A stretch of 64,000 nucleotides of DNA, taken from UBA6522 sp965204155. GTDB lineage: Bacteria; Pseudomonadota; Gammaproteobacteria; Steroidobacterales; Rariloculaceae. The stretch lies in the NCBI GenBank assembly GCA_965204155.1, contig OZ241971.1, positions 434,001-498,000 of the forward strand. Reading direction: 5' to 3'. Positions 41,236-50,788 of the stretch are shown in pieces; position 1 is the stretch's first letter, and each line of letters opens with the position of its first letter. The position numbers and the translations under genes were made by a program. The notes beneath the pieces were generated by a model. It did not search any database, was not told the origin of the DNA, and was given only the letters and a program-made list of their open reading frames with translations.

Positions 41236-41928
41236 TCAATCGTTGTTGACGACTTGCGCACGAAAATCCCTGGCGAGCAACGACGATGCGATCTCATCGG
41301 CACGTTCCCGGCTGGGCTCCGGTCCTACTCTCACACGGTACATCTGGCGCCCACCGGACCTGTGCGGATAAAGTCTGGCCGTATATCCTGCGTCAACAAG
41401 GCGAACTGCCAGACGGCGAGCATTTTCTTCGGCCTCAAAGCTCCCGACTTGTACGAACCAGCCGGCCGCAGGCTCCACCGAAGTGGTCGCGGAAGATCCG
41501 GTGCCGGACGCAGCCGGATTGGGTGCGTTGCCAACGTCACCAGATACGCCGGCCGAAACCACGGCCGCGCTTTCGGAAGGTGCGTCCACTCGCATTTCGG
41601 CGGCTGCGCGACCGGGAGCCAGCGCTGCAGCGATCTCCGGTTGCGGATCGGAAGACTCCTCAAGCGTGACCTGCGCGACCTCCCCGGAATCCTGTGGCGT
41701 CGGCGTTCCCGGAATGTCGGGCGCATCAACCTGCGCGGAAGCATTCTGCTGATTTTCGAGTCGGATGGTCTGGGTCCGCAGCGGTGCCGAGCCTTCGGCG
41801 ACGGGTGCCTGCGCAGCGCCCGATTCAGCGTCCGGTATCGGGCCGTCCAGTACCCAGGGGATGAGCCACACCGCCAACGCGACCAGCACCGAGGCACCAA
41901 TGACTCGTTCTTTCAAACTCCGGTCCAT
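41236..41928 (-). CDS. dedD: SPOR-domain protein, DedD-like
   Basis: 230 residues: a short cytoplasmic N-terminus, one membrane helix (VIGASVLVALAVWLIPWVLD), a long Ala/Pro/Glu-rich linker (residues about 35-150) and a C-terminal SPOR domain (GWFVQVGSFEAEENARRLAV... MYRVRVGPEPSRERADEIA). SPOR domains bind denuded septal peptidoglycan, and DedD helps constriction during division. Its start overlaps the folC stop by 16 bases. Confidence 0.9.
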   Translation of the reverse strand: MDRSLKERVIGASVLVALAVWLIPWVLDGPIPDAESGAAQAPVAEGSAPLRTQTIRLENQQNASAQVDAPDIPGTPTPQDSGEVAQVTLEESSDPQPEIAAALAPGRAAAEMRVDAPSESAAVVSAGVSGDVGNAPNPAASGTGSSATTSVEPAAGWFVQVGSFEAEENARRLAVRLVDAGYTARLYPHRSGGRQMYRVRVGPEPSRERADEIASSLLARDFRAQVVNND

Positions 41929-43229
41929 GTTGCGGACCTGTTGCCCGCCTGTGACCCTGTGGAGTATATCCCAAGCGCCGACATCGCGGGACCCACCAGG
42001 TAGAACGATCCGAATACCACGACCCGGTCACCGGGTTCCGCGCGAGTGCCGGCTTTCTCAAGTGCTTCGGCGGCATCGAGACAAATCGAAGCGGTGGTTC
42101 CGGGCTCAAGTGCCGCCGCGAGGGTCTCGGGCGCCGCTCCCCGCTCTCCGCCCGCACAGGTCAGCAGCCAATGGTGAACCGCAGGCACCAGCGGACCCAG
42201 TACGCCTTCGTGATCCTTGTCCTCCATCATGGCGACGATGGCGATCGTGCGGCCACAGACGGGGCGCCTCTCAAGGGCTTCGGCCAACACCCGGGCGGCA
42301 GCCGGGTTGTGCGCCACGTCGAATACCCACCTGACCCCGCCGACATCGCGCTCCTCTATGCGCCCCCTGGGCCGCGCGCGTTCGATACCCCTCTGCCATA
42401 CGCGTCTGTCCAGCGGAAGGGTGCTTTCCAGCGACTCCAGGACAGCGAGGCATCCAGCTGCGTTGGCTACCTGTTCCCTGCCCCCGAATGCCGGATACGC
42501 CAGTCCCGGCAAATTCACGTCCTTGCTCCGGTAGGTCCATCGATCCCGGTGCGTATCGAAATCGAATTCGGCGCCCAGCCGGCGCAGGTCGGCGCCGATG
42601 TCCGCTGCGTGGTTCAGCAGGCTCTGCGGGGGGTTCCGCTCGGCAACGACAGCCGGTCGCCCGCGGCGCATGATGCCGGCTTTCTCATGGCCGATCGATT
42701 CGCGAGTGGTCCCAAGCCATTCCTGGTGATCCAGGTCGATGCTGGCGATCAGGCTGGCATCCGCATCAATCGCGTTGACCGCGTCCAGGCGTCCGCCCAG
42801 CCCCACTTCCAACAGCGCGACGTCAACGCCCGAGCGAGCGAAATTCAACAGGGCCGCGACGGTCGAGAACTCGAAGTAGGACAGCGAGATTTCCCCGCGA
42901 GCCCGCTCGATGCGTTCGAAAAGCGCAACGATAGTGCCGCTGTCCGCATCGGCGCCATCCACCCGGATGCGCTCGTTGAACCGCCAGATGTGCGGCGAGG
43001 TGAACGCGCCCACGCGATACCCGCCCGCCAGGTAGAGCCTTTCCAGCATCGCAACGCAGGAACCCTTGCCGTTGGTCCCGCCGATGACGATGCTGCGGAA
43101 CGGCGGCGCCCGCAGCGAGAGCCGGTCCAGCACCCGCCCGATGCGCTCCAACCCGAGATCGATCTTCTTCGGATGCAAGGTCTCCAGACGCTCGAGCCAG
43201 ACCTCCAATTCGGCTGACTTCGACCCCAT
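41913..43229 (-). CDS. folC: Dihydrofolate synthase / folylpolyglutamate synthase
   Basis: 438 residues. Mur-ligase-like: P-loop VIGGTNGKGSCVAMLERLYL (residues about 47-65), SPHIWRFNERIRVDG, ALLEVGLGGRLDAVNAID and DHQEWLGTTRESIGHEKAGI, then the C-terminal Glu-ligase domain with VFDVAHNPAAARVLAEAL. It adds glutamate to dihydropteroate and to folates. Located between accD and dedD on the same strand, as in E. coli. Confidence 0.95.
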   Translation of the reverse strand: MGSKSAELEVWLERLETLHPKKIDLGLERIGRVLDRLSLRAPPFRSIVIGGTNGKGSCVAMLERLYLAGGYRVGAFTSPHIWRFNERIRVDGADADSGTIVALFERIERARGEISLSYFEFSTVAALLNFARSGVDVALLEVGLGGRLDAVNAIDADASLIASIDLDHQEWLGTTRESIGHEKAGIMRRGRPAVVAERNPPQSLLNHAADIGADLRRLGAEFDFDTHRDRWTYRSKDVNLPGLAYPAFGGREQVANAAGCLAVLESLESTLPLDRRVWQRGIERARPRGRIEERDVGGVRWVFDVAHNPAAARVLAEALERRPVCGRTIAIVAMMEDKDHEGVLGPLVPAVHHWLLTCAGGERGAAPETLAAALEPGTTASICLDAAEALEKAGTRAEPGDRVVVFGSFYLVGPAMSALGIYSTGSQAGNRSATWTGV

Positions 43230-43291
43230 GGGTCATCACCCTCCCGGCGCGGCCGCCCTGTTCGCCGTCGAGGCTCGCTGCACGGGCACGG

Positions 43292-44152
43292 TCAGACCGG
43301 GCGCGGCCGGTCGAGCATTTTTGCAAGCAGAAAGGCAACCTCTTCCCGAACCCGCCTGCGATCCACGATCATGTCGAGCGCGCCCTTCTCAAGCAGGAAC
43401 TCCGCCCGCTGGAAGCCCTCCGGAAGCGTCTCGCCAACGGTCTGCTCGATCACCCGCGGACCGGCGAATCCGATGAGCGCCCTGGGTTCGGAGATGTTGA
43501 TGTCTCCCAGCAGCGCGAGACTCGCCGAGACGCCCCCGGTGGTGGGATCCGTCATGACCGAGATGTAGGGCTGCCCGGCCTCGCCGAGCGCCGCCAGGGC
43601 CGAACTGGTCTTGGCCATCTGAAACAGGGAAAGCAACGCTTCCTGCATGCGCGCACCGCCGCTGGCGGAGAAACAGATCAGGGGACGCTGATGCTCGATG
43701 CAATACGCCGTCGCCCTGCAGAATCGCTCCCCCACCACCGAGCCCATCGAACCGCCCATGAAACGGAACTCGAACGCCGCGGCAACCACGGGAATCGCCT
43801 TGACCGAACCCGCCATGACCACCAGCGCGTCCCGCTCTCCGGTGGCCTTCTGGGCTTGCGAAAGGCGGTCCCGGTAACGCTTGCTGTCCCGAAATTTCAA
43901 AGGATCCTGGGGATCGAGGTTGGCAGCGATTTCCACGCCGGAATCCGGGTCGAGGAACATTTCCAGGCGGTCCCGGGCGCCGATACGCAGGTGATGTTCG
44001 CACTTGGGACAGACCATGAAGTTGCGCTTGAGTTCGGCACGGTACAACTGCGCCGAGCAGCCGGTGCACTTGACCCACAAGCCCTCGGGGACGGAATGCC
44101 TGCGCGTCTCCGTCTTGATGCGGGAGGGCATCAACTTGTCGAACCAACCCAT
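43292..44152 (-). CDS. accD: Acetyl-CoA carboxylase carboxyltransferase subunit beta
   Basis: 286 residues from ATG 44152 (MGWFDKLMPSRI). The N-terminal C4 zinc finger is visible as KCTGCSAQLY and CPKCEHHLRI. The crotonase-fold domain includes FMGGSMGSVVGERF, CFSASGGARMQEALLSLFQM and GFAGPRVIEQTVGETLPEGFQ. It works with AccA to transfer carboxyl from biotin to acetyl-CoA, the first step in fatty acid synthesis. Upstream is divergent with the gene of unknown function at 44350. Confidence 0.96.
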   Translation of the reverse strand: MGWFDKLMPSRIKTETRRHSVPEGLWVKCTGCSAQLYRAELKRNFMVCPKCEHHLRIGARDRLEMFLDPDSGVEIAANLDPQDPLKFRDSKRYRDRLSQAQKATGERDALVVMAGSVKAIPVVAAAFEFRFMGGSMGSVVGERFCRATAYCIEHQRPLICFSASGGARMQEALLSLFQMAKTSSALAALGEAGQPYISVMTDPTTGGVSASLALLGDINISEPRALIGFAGPRVIEQTVGETLPEGFQRAEFLLEKGALDMIVDRRRVREEVAFLLAKMLDRPRPV

Positions 44153-44349
44153 GGGCCGTCTCTCGAATTCGGGCTGCGAATGATACCCAAAAAGGCGTAC
44201 CCGACACATTGTACGGGACCCTCGCCAGCTGCGTCGTCATGCCAGGTGCCACCGGATCCGAAGCGGCGCAGGCTCTTGGCACGCCCCCATTGGTGAGATT
44301 CGCAAGTGAGGCGTATGATCGACTTATCGCTGCTTCAGAGGAGAATGAG

Positions 44350-45279
44350 ATGGACCACCCACTAACCGCCCGCTTCCGCCAACTCAACGTGGCCGCCGCC
44401 CTTTTCCTCAGCATGAGTTCACTTGCCGACGCCCAGACCGTCGAAAACCCGGACGTTTACGCATTGGCATCGCAGGTTGCCGATGAAATCGAAATCATCC
44501 GTGAAGTCATGGGCCGACCGTATGACGACAGTCCACGCCTGCCCGCCACGGGCGTCTCCCAGTTCGAAGTCTATTTCCAGGCTCAGACGCTGTTCCGCAA
44601 ATCGAACCAGTTGGCGCAGGAGTTTGCCGGCACCGCACGCATACCGGCGCCCCCGGTTCCGGAAGGCGAACTTCAGCCAAGCGATACCCACGCGGTGGTT
44701 GCAGCCGCCCTGGAGCAGGTCACGCAGGTAAAGGAGGCCCTGGGTATCGACATGCAACTTCCGGAACAGTCAAGAGGGTCAGCGTCCGCAACCGGCGTCT
44801 TCATGACGATTCTGGACACCAACCGGCAGCTGAACCTGCTGCTCGACGTACCGATCCTGCCTCGGGATGTCTACGAACAGGTAACCCTGGCCGTTCTGTA
44901 CAGCGCTGCGATCCTGGCTAACCAGGGTGTCGAAGACCATGTACCCGATGCCGAGCCGTTTGGTGGTTACAGGCGTCCTGCTGACGTTTACAGGCTTCTG
45001 CTGAACAGCGCCGATGTCCTGAGCCGGATGGCGGAAAAGTCCGGCGTGTCGGTACTCCGGCTCAGTTCGCGCCGGAATATCCCGGACGATATCGAGCCAG
45101 GCCACGTCTACGATGTTGCGCGGATTCTGGTTGCGGGACTTGCGATACTGTCCGATGCATTGGACGCTCAGGATGTCTTTCCGGAGCTGGAGCAGCCGGA
45201 GTTGATCTTTCCGACGCAGGTCTACGCTCGCGCCACGGTGCTGCTGCAGCAACTCGAGCAGGCAGACGCTCTGCTCTAG
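44350..45279 (+). CDS. Secreted all-helical protein of unknown function
   Basis: 309 residues from ATG 44350, with GGAG upstream. A signal peptide (LNVAAALFLSMSSLADAQ) is followed by about eight amphipathic helices. Several start with a similar P-x-x-V-Y phrase: NPDVYALASQVADEIEIIRE, LPRDVYEQVTLAVLYSAAIL, PADVYRLLLNSADVLSRM, PGHVYDVARILVAGLAILSD, FPTQVYARATVLLQQLEQ. This suggests an internally repeated helical solenoid. There are no cysteines and no recognisable catalytic motif. It sits in opposite orientation between accD and truA, inside an otherwise conserved cluster. I do not recognise the family. Confidence 0.7.
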   Translation: MDHPLTARFRQLNVAAALFLSMSSLADAQTVENPDVYALASQVADEIEIIREVMGRPYDDSPRLPATGVSQFEVYFQAQTLFRKSNQLAQEFAGTARIPAPPVPEGELQPSDTHAVVAAALEQVTQVKEALGIDMQLPEQSRGSASATGVFMTILDTNRQLNLLLDVPILPRDVYEQVTLAVLYSAAILANQGVEDHVPDAEPFGGYRRPADVYRLLLNSADVLSRMAEKSGVSVLRLSSRRNIPDDIEPGHVYDVARILVAGLAILSDALDAQDVFPELEQPELIFPTQVYARATVLLQQLEQADALL

Positions 45280-45304
45280 TGCTGTACAACAGGATCCTGC
45301 CAAT

Positions 45305-46114
45305 TCAGAGGAAGGCGGGCGGCGGCAAACTGTAGCGTGGCGGATAGCGGACGCCAACCAGGGTGAGCCCTTGTGGGGGCGCGGTGACGCCGGCCCTGGT
45401 GCGGTCGCGTGCGGCCAGTACCTCCGCCGCCCAATGTGGGGGCGCGGCCCCCCGACCGACTTCTACCAGCACGCCCACCAGGTTTCGCACCATGTGGTGG
45501 AGGAATGCATTCGCCTCGAACTCCAGTTGCAGCAAGCCGTCAGCCCGGTACAGGGCGACCGAGGTGAGCCTCCGCATGGGTGTTTTCGACTGGCAACCCG
45601 CCGCGCGAAAGGCGGAGAAGTCCCGTTCGCCCAGAAGCGCGCTGGCCGCCGCGGTCATCGCCGCGCAATCCAGCGTTTCGCGCTGCCACCAGGCTCGATG
45701 CCGCAACAGCGCCGAGCGCGTCTTGCGCTCAAGGATCCGGTAGCGGTAACGCCGCGCGGTTGCCGAACGGCGGGCATGAAAGTCCGCGTCGAGAGGCCGG
45801 ACCCAGCGAACGGCCGCGTCCTCCGGAAGATTGGAATTGATCCCCAGCAGCCATTGCCGGGATGTCCGCTCGGCATGGGTATCGAAGTGGGCGACCTGGC
45901 AGTGGGCGTGGACGCCCGCATCGGTTCGGCCCGCTGCGGTTACGCTGACCCGTTCGTCGGCAACCGCCGACACCGCAGCTTCCAGCGCGGCCTGGACGCT
46001 GCGGCCGTTCCGTTGCACCTGCCAGCCGACAAAGTCGGTGCCGTCGTATTCGAGGCCCACGGCGACCCGCTGCGTGACCGGCGTCATGGGATCGGTCCGC
46101 GGTAGCCGCGCCAC
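45305..46114 (-). CDS. truA: tRNA pseudouridine(38-40) synthase
   Basis: 269 residues; GTG start at 46114 with GAGGA upstream, 6 bases after the fimV stop. VGLEYDGTDFVGWQVQRNGRSVQ near the N-terminus and the catalytic Asp in AAGRTDAGVHAHCQVAHFDT (about residue 63) are diagnostic. FEANAFLHHMVRNLVGVLVEVG is the conserved C-terminal block. It modifies uridines 38-40 in the anticodon arm of many tRNAs. Confidence 0.96.
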   Translation of the reverse strand: MARLPRTDPMTPVTQRVAVGLEYDGTDFVGWQVQRNGRSVQAALEAAVSAVADERVSVTAAGRTDAGVHAHCQVAHFDTHAERTSRQWLLGINSNLPEDAAVRWVRPLDADFHARRSATARRYRYRILERKTRSALLRHRAWWQRETLDCAAMTAAASALLGERDFSAFRAAGCQSKTPMRRLTSVALYRADGLLQLEFEANAFLHHMVRNLVGVLVEVGRGAAPPHWAAEVLAARDRTRAGVTAPPQGLTLVGVRYPPRYSLPPPAFL

Positions 46115-46120
46115 CTGTCC

Positions 46121-47524
46121 TCAGCGAGGGTCGTCCGCGCTGTCGGAGCCGTTGTTCTTCGTGGCCGAGTCGAGTTCCTGAAGCAGCGACTCCGCCTGCT
46201 GCCGCTGGGCCTTGCTGCCTCCTTTGACGACGGCCCGCAGGGTGCGACGCGCTCCGGCGGCATCGCCCATATCCACCTGGGCGCGTGCCAGGTCGAGTTG
46301 CGCTTCCAGACCCATCGTGGCCTGGTAGTCGGGCACGCTGCCTGAATCCTGGGCAGGCGGAGACACGCCGACTGCGGTTTCGGCAGCCGAAGGTTGCCCA
46401 GCGTCCTCGCGATACACGACCACTCCCCCGCGCCGGCCAAGAAAAAACCCGATCAGTATCCCGAACAGGAGCAGGGCCGCAAGGCCGATCACAACGGTGG
46501 CGGTGGCTGCGCGGCTGGCGGCACTGTTCAGTTCGACCCAGAGCCCGCGAAAACCGGGTGGCGCTGGCGGGGGAACGGCCGCGCGCGCCTCAGCGGCGGC
46601 CTCCTCAGCCGCCAGCGCCACCGCGCGGGCCTCCTCCAGTTCCGCCCTCAGCGTCTGCACCTCGTCATCGCGAGTTTCGAGCAACTGGCGGGCACCTTCC
46701 AGTTCGGCCTGCAACTGATCGGTGCCGGGTGTCGACGCAGCGACTTCGCCCTGCTCCGATGAAGGTGTGGCCTCCAGGTCGGCGAGCCATTCGTCGAGTT
46801 GGCGGATGGCTTCGGCGGTCGCCTCCTCCACAGTAAGCCGCCGCGCCTGCACGGCTTCGGGAATCCGCAGCGTCGCCCCCTGATAGATCCCGTTCATGTT
46901 GCCGCCGAAGCCTCTTGGGTTGGCTTCGAAAATCGCGACCAGGACCTGGTTGGGATGCACCGCCGGCGCGGTGAAACGCTCGGCCAGGCTCCAGAGCGTT
47001 TCACCTTCCTGTACAGGACCGTAGGTGGCAAGCGATCCTGCGCCCAGCGGCCCGGGTAGCGCTCCGGCATCCGGCAGGTCGCCCGGTCCGAAGGAATAGG
47101 TGCGAATCAGCCGACCGGGCGGCAAGTCCTGTCGCCGGAGCCAGGTTGCCTCCACCAGCACGGTGATGGACGACACCAACGGGTTCGGCGACGACATCCG
47201 TACGACGCTGCCGCCGTCGCTGTCGCGGACGACTTCGAAACTCAGCGCGTCAAGTTCCGGAACTCGGTCCCGACCATCGCGCAAGTAGGTGTTTTCGGTG
47301 GCAACGCCGACCTGCAAGGCCCACAACTCCTGGGCCGTCACCAGCTCGACGGGAATCCGGGCCTCCAGCGGTTGACCCGGCGGTGACGTCAGCACCATGT
47401 CCCCCAGACCGATTGCACCCGCCTGGACGGACACCAGCCAGACAAAAAGGCCAGCCCACCGCAGCTGGTGTCTCCCTTGACGGACGAACGGTCCTGCAGC
47501 GTCCGGCGGGCCGATCCATTGCAT
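46121..47524 (-). CDS. fimV: FimV-type pilus assembly / polar hub protein
   Basis: 467 residues from ATG 47524, which has GAGGAG upstream. A signal/TM region (LRWAGLFVWLVSVQAGAIGLGD) leads into the FimV N-domain GDMVLTSPPGQPLEARIPVEL (residues about 40-130). A LysM-like VQEGETLWSLAERF follows, then the conserved QVLVAIFEANPRGFGGNMNGI. A coiled coil (residues about 270-345), one TM helix (TVVIGLAALLLFGILIGFFLG) and a C-terminal FimV/TPR motif (LEAQLDLARAQVDMGDAAGARRTLR) close it. It is about half the length of Pseudomonas FimV, mainly from a short cytoplasmic region. Confidence 0.88.
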   Translation of the reverse strand: MQWIGPPDAAGPFVRQGRHQLRWAGLFVWLVSVQAGAIGLGDMVLTSPPGQPLEARIPVELVTAQELWALQVGVATENTYLRDGRDRVPELDALSFEVVRDSDGGSVVRMSSPNPLVSSITVLVEATWLRRQDLPPGRLIRTYSFGPGDLPDAGALPGPLGAGSLATYGPVQEGETLWSLAERFTAPAVHPNQVLVAIFEANPRGFGGNMNGIYQGATLRIPEAVQARRLTVEEATAEAIRQLDEWLADLEATPSSEQGEVAASTPGTDQLQAELEGARQLLETRDDEVQTLRAELEEARAVALAAEEAAAEARAAVPPPAPPGFRGLWVELNSAASRAATATVVIGLAALLLFGILIGFFLGRRGGVVVYREDAGQPSAAETAVGVSPPAQDSGSVPDYQATMGLEAQLDLARAQVDMGDAAGARRTLRAVVKGGSKAQRQQAESLLQELDSATKNNGSDSADDPR

Positions 47525-47627
47525 GCGGAGACTTCTCCTCAGTCGGCTCGTACAGGTCTTTCGTATGGAAGTTCTCAACGGCTTCGTATCCATCGGCAGA
47601 CCCACCTGAAGCTTTCCTTCATGCAGT

Positions 47628-48653
47628 TTACAGGTATCGATCCACCAATATCTCGGCAATCTGGACGCTGTTCAGGGCCGCGCCCTTGCGCAGGTTGTCG
47701 GCAACCACCCACAGGTTGATGCCACGTGGGTGCGAGACGTCTTCGCGAATCCGTCCGACGTAGACTGCGTCTCGATTGGCGGCTTCTGTCGTTGCGGTGG
47801 GATAGTCCCCCGGATTTTCCCCGTCCAGGACGACCACGCCAGGCGCTGCGGCCAGCATTTCCCGCACTTCCCCGACAGTCAGCTTCTCTCGCGTCTCGAT
47901 ATGCAGCGCCTCCGAATGGCCGAGGTACACCGGGACGCGAACGCAGGTCGGATTAACCAGGATGTCGGGATCCTCGAGAATCTTGCGAGTCTCCCAGATC
48001 ATCTTCATCTCTTCCTTGGTATAGCCGTTGTCCAGCAACCGGTCGATTTTCGGCACGACGTTGAAGGCCACGGATTTTTCCTGATTCGTCTGCGCGGGAA
48101 CTTCGCCGCCATTCAGAAGTGCGCGGCTCTGCGCCGTCAGCAATTCCATGGAAAGGCGGCCGGCGCCGGAGACGGACTGGTAAGTAGATACGTTGACGCG
48201 CTCGATTCCCGCCGCGTCGTTGATGGGCTTCAGCGCCACCACCATCTGGATCGTCGAGCAGTTGGGATTGGCAATGATGCCGCGATTCGTGTGCTGGGCG
48301 ACGCGGTCCGAATTGCACTCCGGCACCACCAGGGGAATGTCGTCGTCGTAGCGGAATTGCGAAGTGTTGTCGACGACGACTGCCCCGGCCTCCGCGGCCC
48401 TGGGCGCGGCCCAGGCCGAAACCGAGGCGCCGGCGGAGAACAGCCCCACGGCGACCTGGCGGAAATCGAAATCGTCGAGCACGCCGACTTCCAGACTTTC
48501 GCCCCGGAACTGCACGGTCGTTCCCGCGGAGCGTTCGCTGGCCAACGGGAACAGCCGCCCGACGGGGAACTCCCGTGTCTCGAGAATTTGCAGCAGGGCC
48601 TCGCCGACGGCACCGGTCGCCCCGGCGATGGCCACATCGTAGGTTGCAGACAT
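47628..48653 (-). CDS. asd: Aspartate-semialdehyde dehydrogenase
   Basis: 341 residues from ATG 48653. NADP-binding VAIAGATGAVGEALLQIL, catalytic Cys in IIANPNCSTIQMVVALKPI (about residue 133), and SYQSVSGAG-type loop VSTYQSVSGAGRLSMELL. It reduces aspartyl phosphate to the semialdehyde, feeding lysine, diaminopimelate, threonine and methionine synthesis. It lies between aroC and fimV, as in Pseudomonas-like genomes where asd precedes fimV-truA. Confidence 0.96.
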   Translation of the reverse strand: MSATYDVAIAGATGAVGEALLQILETREFPVGRLFPLASERSAGTTVQFRGESLEVGVLDDFDFRQVAVGLFSAGASVSAWAAPRAAEAGAVVVDNTSQFRYDDDIPLVVPECNSDRVAQHTNRGIIANPNCSTIQMVVALKPINDAAGIERVNVSTYQSVSGAGRLSMELLTAQSRALLNGGEVPAQTNQEKSVAFNVVPKIDRLLDNGYTKEEMKMIWETRKILEDPDILVNPTCVRVPVYLGHSEALHIETREKLTVGEVREMLAAAPGVVVLDGENPGDYPTATTEAANRDAVYVGRIREDVSHPRGINLWVVADNLRKGAALNSVQIAEILVDRYL

Positions 48654-48678
48654 GATTGCCCCTGTCGGTCCGACCCTG

Positions 48679-49782
48679 TCAGGCCTTGCGTTCAATGCCG
48701 ATGACCGGCGTTTCCGACTCCACGTCGGCGTTCTGGGCGCGATGACGCAGATAGTGATCCATCAGCGTGAGCGCCAGCATGGCTTCTGCGATGGGTGTGG
48801 CCCGCAGTCCGACGCAGGGATCGTGGCGCCCCGTGGTTACGATCTGGGCCGCCTTGCCTGTGCGGTCCACAGTGCTGCCCTTCACCTGAATGCTCGACGT
48901 GGGCTTCATCGCGATGCTCACCAGGATGTCCTGGCCGGAGGAAATCCCGCCCAGGGTTCCGCCGGAGGAATTCTTGGCGAACCCGTCGGGTGTGATCTCA
49001 TCCCGATGCGTGCTGCCGCGCTGTTGCACGACCTTGAAGCCGTCGCCGAATTCCACGCCCTTGACCGCGTTTATGCTCATCATGCCGTACGCGATGGCGG
49101 CCTCAAGCTTGTCGAATACGGGCTCGCCGAGACCTACGGGTACTCCCGTTGCCACAATATTGATGCGAGCGCCGATGGAGTCCCCGGCGGCGCGCAGATC
49201 GTCCATGAACTGCTCGAGTTCTCCCAGGCGGTCCGGTTCCGCGCAGAAGAACGGATTGTCATTGACGGCGCCAAGATCTTGCACACGCAGTTCAAAAGGA
49301 CCGAGTTGCCCGAGATACCCGAAAATCTCCATCCCCAGCCGTTCCTTCAGGTACTTGCGCGCAATGGCGCCGGCCGCCACGCGCATCACGGTTTCGCGGG
49401 CCGAGGCACGCCCGCCGCCCCGGTAGTCGCGGATGCCGTACTTCTGCTGGTAGGTGTAGTCCGCGTGACCCGGCCGGAACGTGTCCTTGATCTTGCTGTA
49501 GTCGCGCGATCGCTGATCCACGTTCTGCACCTGCAGGCCGATGGCGGTTCCCGTAGTCACGCCTTCGAAGGTCCCGGAAAGAATCTTTACCTGATCGGGT
49601 TCCTTGCGCTGGGTGACGTGCCGCGAACGGCCGGGCCGGCGCCGGTCCAGGTCCACCTGGATGTCGGCTTCGGTGAGCGCCATGCCGGGCGGACAGCCAT
49701 CCACCACGCAGCCCATGGCGAGCCCGTGGCTCTCGCCGAAGGTCGTGACGGTAAACATTTTTCCGTAGGTATCGCCAGCCAT
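48679..49782 (-). CDS. aroC: Chorismate synthase
   Basis: 367 residues from ATG 49782, behind GAGGAAC. The N-terminal GKMFTVTTFGESHGLAMG, RPGHADYTYQQKYGIRDYRGGGRASARET and the C-terminal GRHDPCVGLRATPIAEAM are the three PROSITE-type signatures of the family. It converts EPSP to chorismate using reduced FMN as cofactor. Directly downstream of prmB (65-base gap), the standard gammaproteobacterial pair. Confidence 0.97.
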   Translation of the reverse strand: MAGDTYGKMFTVTTFGESHGLAMGCVVDGCPPGMALTEADIQVDLDRRRPGRSRHVTQRKEPDQVKILSGTFEGVTTGTAIGLQVQNVDQRSRDYSKIKDTFRPGHADYTYQQKYGIRDYRGGGRASARETVMRVAAGAIARKYLKERLGMEIFGYLGQLGPFELRVQDLGAVNDNPFFCAEPDRLGELEQFMDDLRAAGDSIGARINIVATGVPVGLGEPVFDKLEAAIAYGMMSINAVKGVEFGDGFKVVQQRGSTHRDEITPDGFAKNSSGGTLGGISSGQDILVSIAMKPTSSIQVKGSTVDRTGKAAQIVTTGRHDPCVGLRATPIAEAMLALTLMDHYLRHRAQNADVESETPVIGIERKA

Positions 49783-49847
49783 AACCAACTGTTCCTCGCG
49801 TTCTCATCGAACGCGGCCGAGAGATGCCGATCGCCCCAAATTGCGAT

Positions 49848-50750
49848 TCAGGCGTGTAAGTATCCAGCCAATTCGCCATGCGTCAACACGAATACGCCCT
49901 CGCCGCCGCGTTCGAACTCGAGCCAGGTGGCTGGAAGCCGCGGATATCGGGACCGGAATGCCTGTTCGGCCTCGCCCACTTCGACGACCAGCAGACCGTC
50001 CGGTGCCAGGCGGCTCATCGCGCCTTCGAGAAGCCGTTCCACGATGTCCAGACCGCTTCTGCCGCCATCCAGCGCCGTTCCCGGCTCGTGCCGGTACTCC
50101 GCCGGGAGTTCCTCAAGCCGTTCGCTTGGCACATAGGGCGGATTGGCCAGGATGATCCGATACGGTCCGGTCAATCCGGCGAGCAGGTCCGTCCGTATCA
50201 GCCCGACCCGATCCTCCATTCCATGCTCGCGAACGTTGCTTCGCGCGACCGACAGCGCGTCCTCCGAGATATCTGTCGCGTCGACGCTCGCGCCGGAGCA
50301 GTAATGCGCGACAGCGATAGCAAGGCATCCGCTGCCTGTACCCACGTCCAGGACGCGGTCGCCGGGTTGAAGGCGGCACCAGGGCAGGAATTGGTTTTCG
50401 ATCAGTTCGGCCAGCGGCGACCGGGGAACCAGCACGCGCTCATCGATCCTGAAGCGCAGTCCTGCAAACCAGGCTTCCCCCAGCAGATACGCCAGTGGCT
50501 TGCGCTGCGCCACCCGGCGTCGGGCCAGCTCGACTATGCCCTCGATAAGGCCGCCGTCCGGAGGCGCCGTCCATGCCTGTTCGGACCATCCCTGCTGTGC
50601 GCGAATCAACCAGTACGCCTCATCCCGGGGATTGTCGGTCCCGTGTCCGTAAGTCAGGTCGCCTGCAGCGAAGAATCGGGCAACGCCCTCGGCCCAGTCC
50701 GTCCCTGTCCTGCCCCGCTCAAGCGCCTTGCGTAATTCCATGGTGTCCAT
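49848..50750 (-). CDS. prmB: Ribosomal protein uL3 glutamine N5-methyltransferase
   Basis: 300 residues from ATG 50750 (MDTMELRKAL); the ATG three codons later is an alternative. Class I methyltransferase: DRVLDVGTGSGCLAIAVAHYC (SAM site) and the substrate motif IILANPPYVPSERLEEL (NPPY). The N-terminal helical domain with LTYGHGTDNPRDEAYWLI is typical of PrmB rather than PrmC. It methylates Gln150 of L3 during ribosome assembly. Divergent from the SCO1 gene across 38 bases. Confidence 0.94.
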   Translation of the reverse strand: MDTMELRKALERGRTGTDWAEGVARFFAAGDLTYGHGTDNPRDEAYWLIRAQQGWSEQAWTAPPDGGLIEGIVELARRRVAQRKPLAYLLGEAWFAGLRFRIDERVLVPRSPLAELIENQFLPWCRLQPGDRVLDVGTGSGCLAIAVAHYCSGASVDATDISEDALSVARSNVREHGMEDRVGLIRTDLLAGLTGPYRIILANPPYVPSERLEELPAEYRHEPGTALDGGRSGLDIVERLLEGAMSRLAPDGLLVVEVGEAEQAFRSRYPRLPATWLEFERGGEGVFVLTHGELAGYLHA

Positions 50751-50788
50751 GCGCTGCCAATGATACGGGTTATGAGATAATTGCCCGC

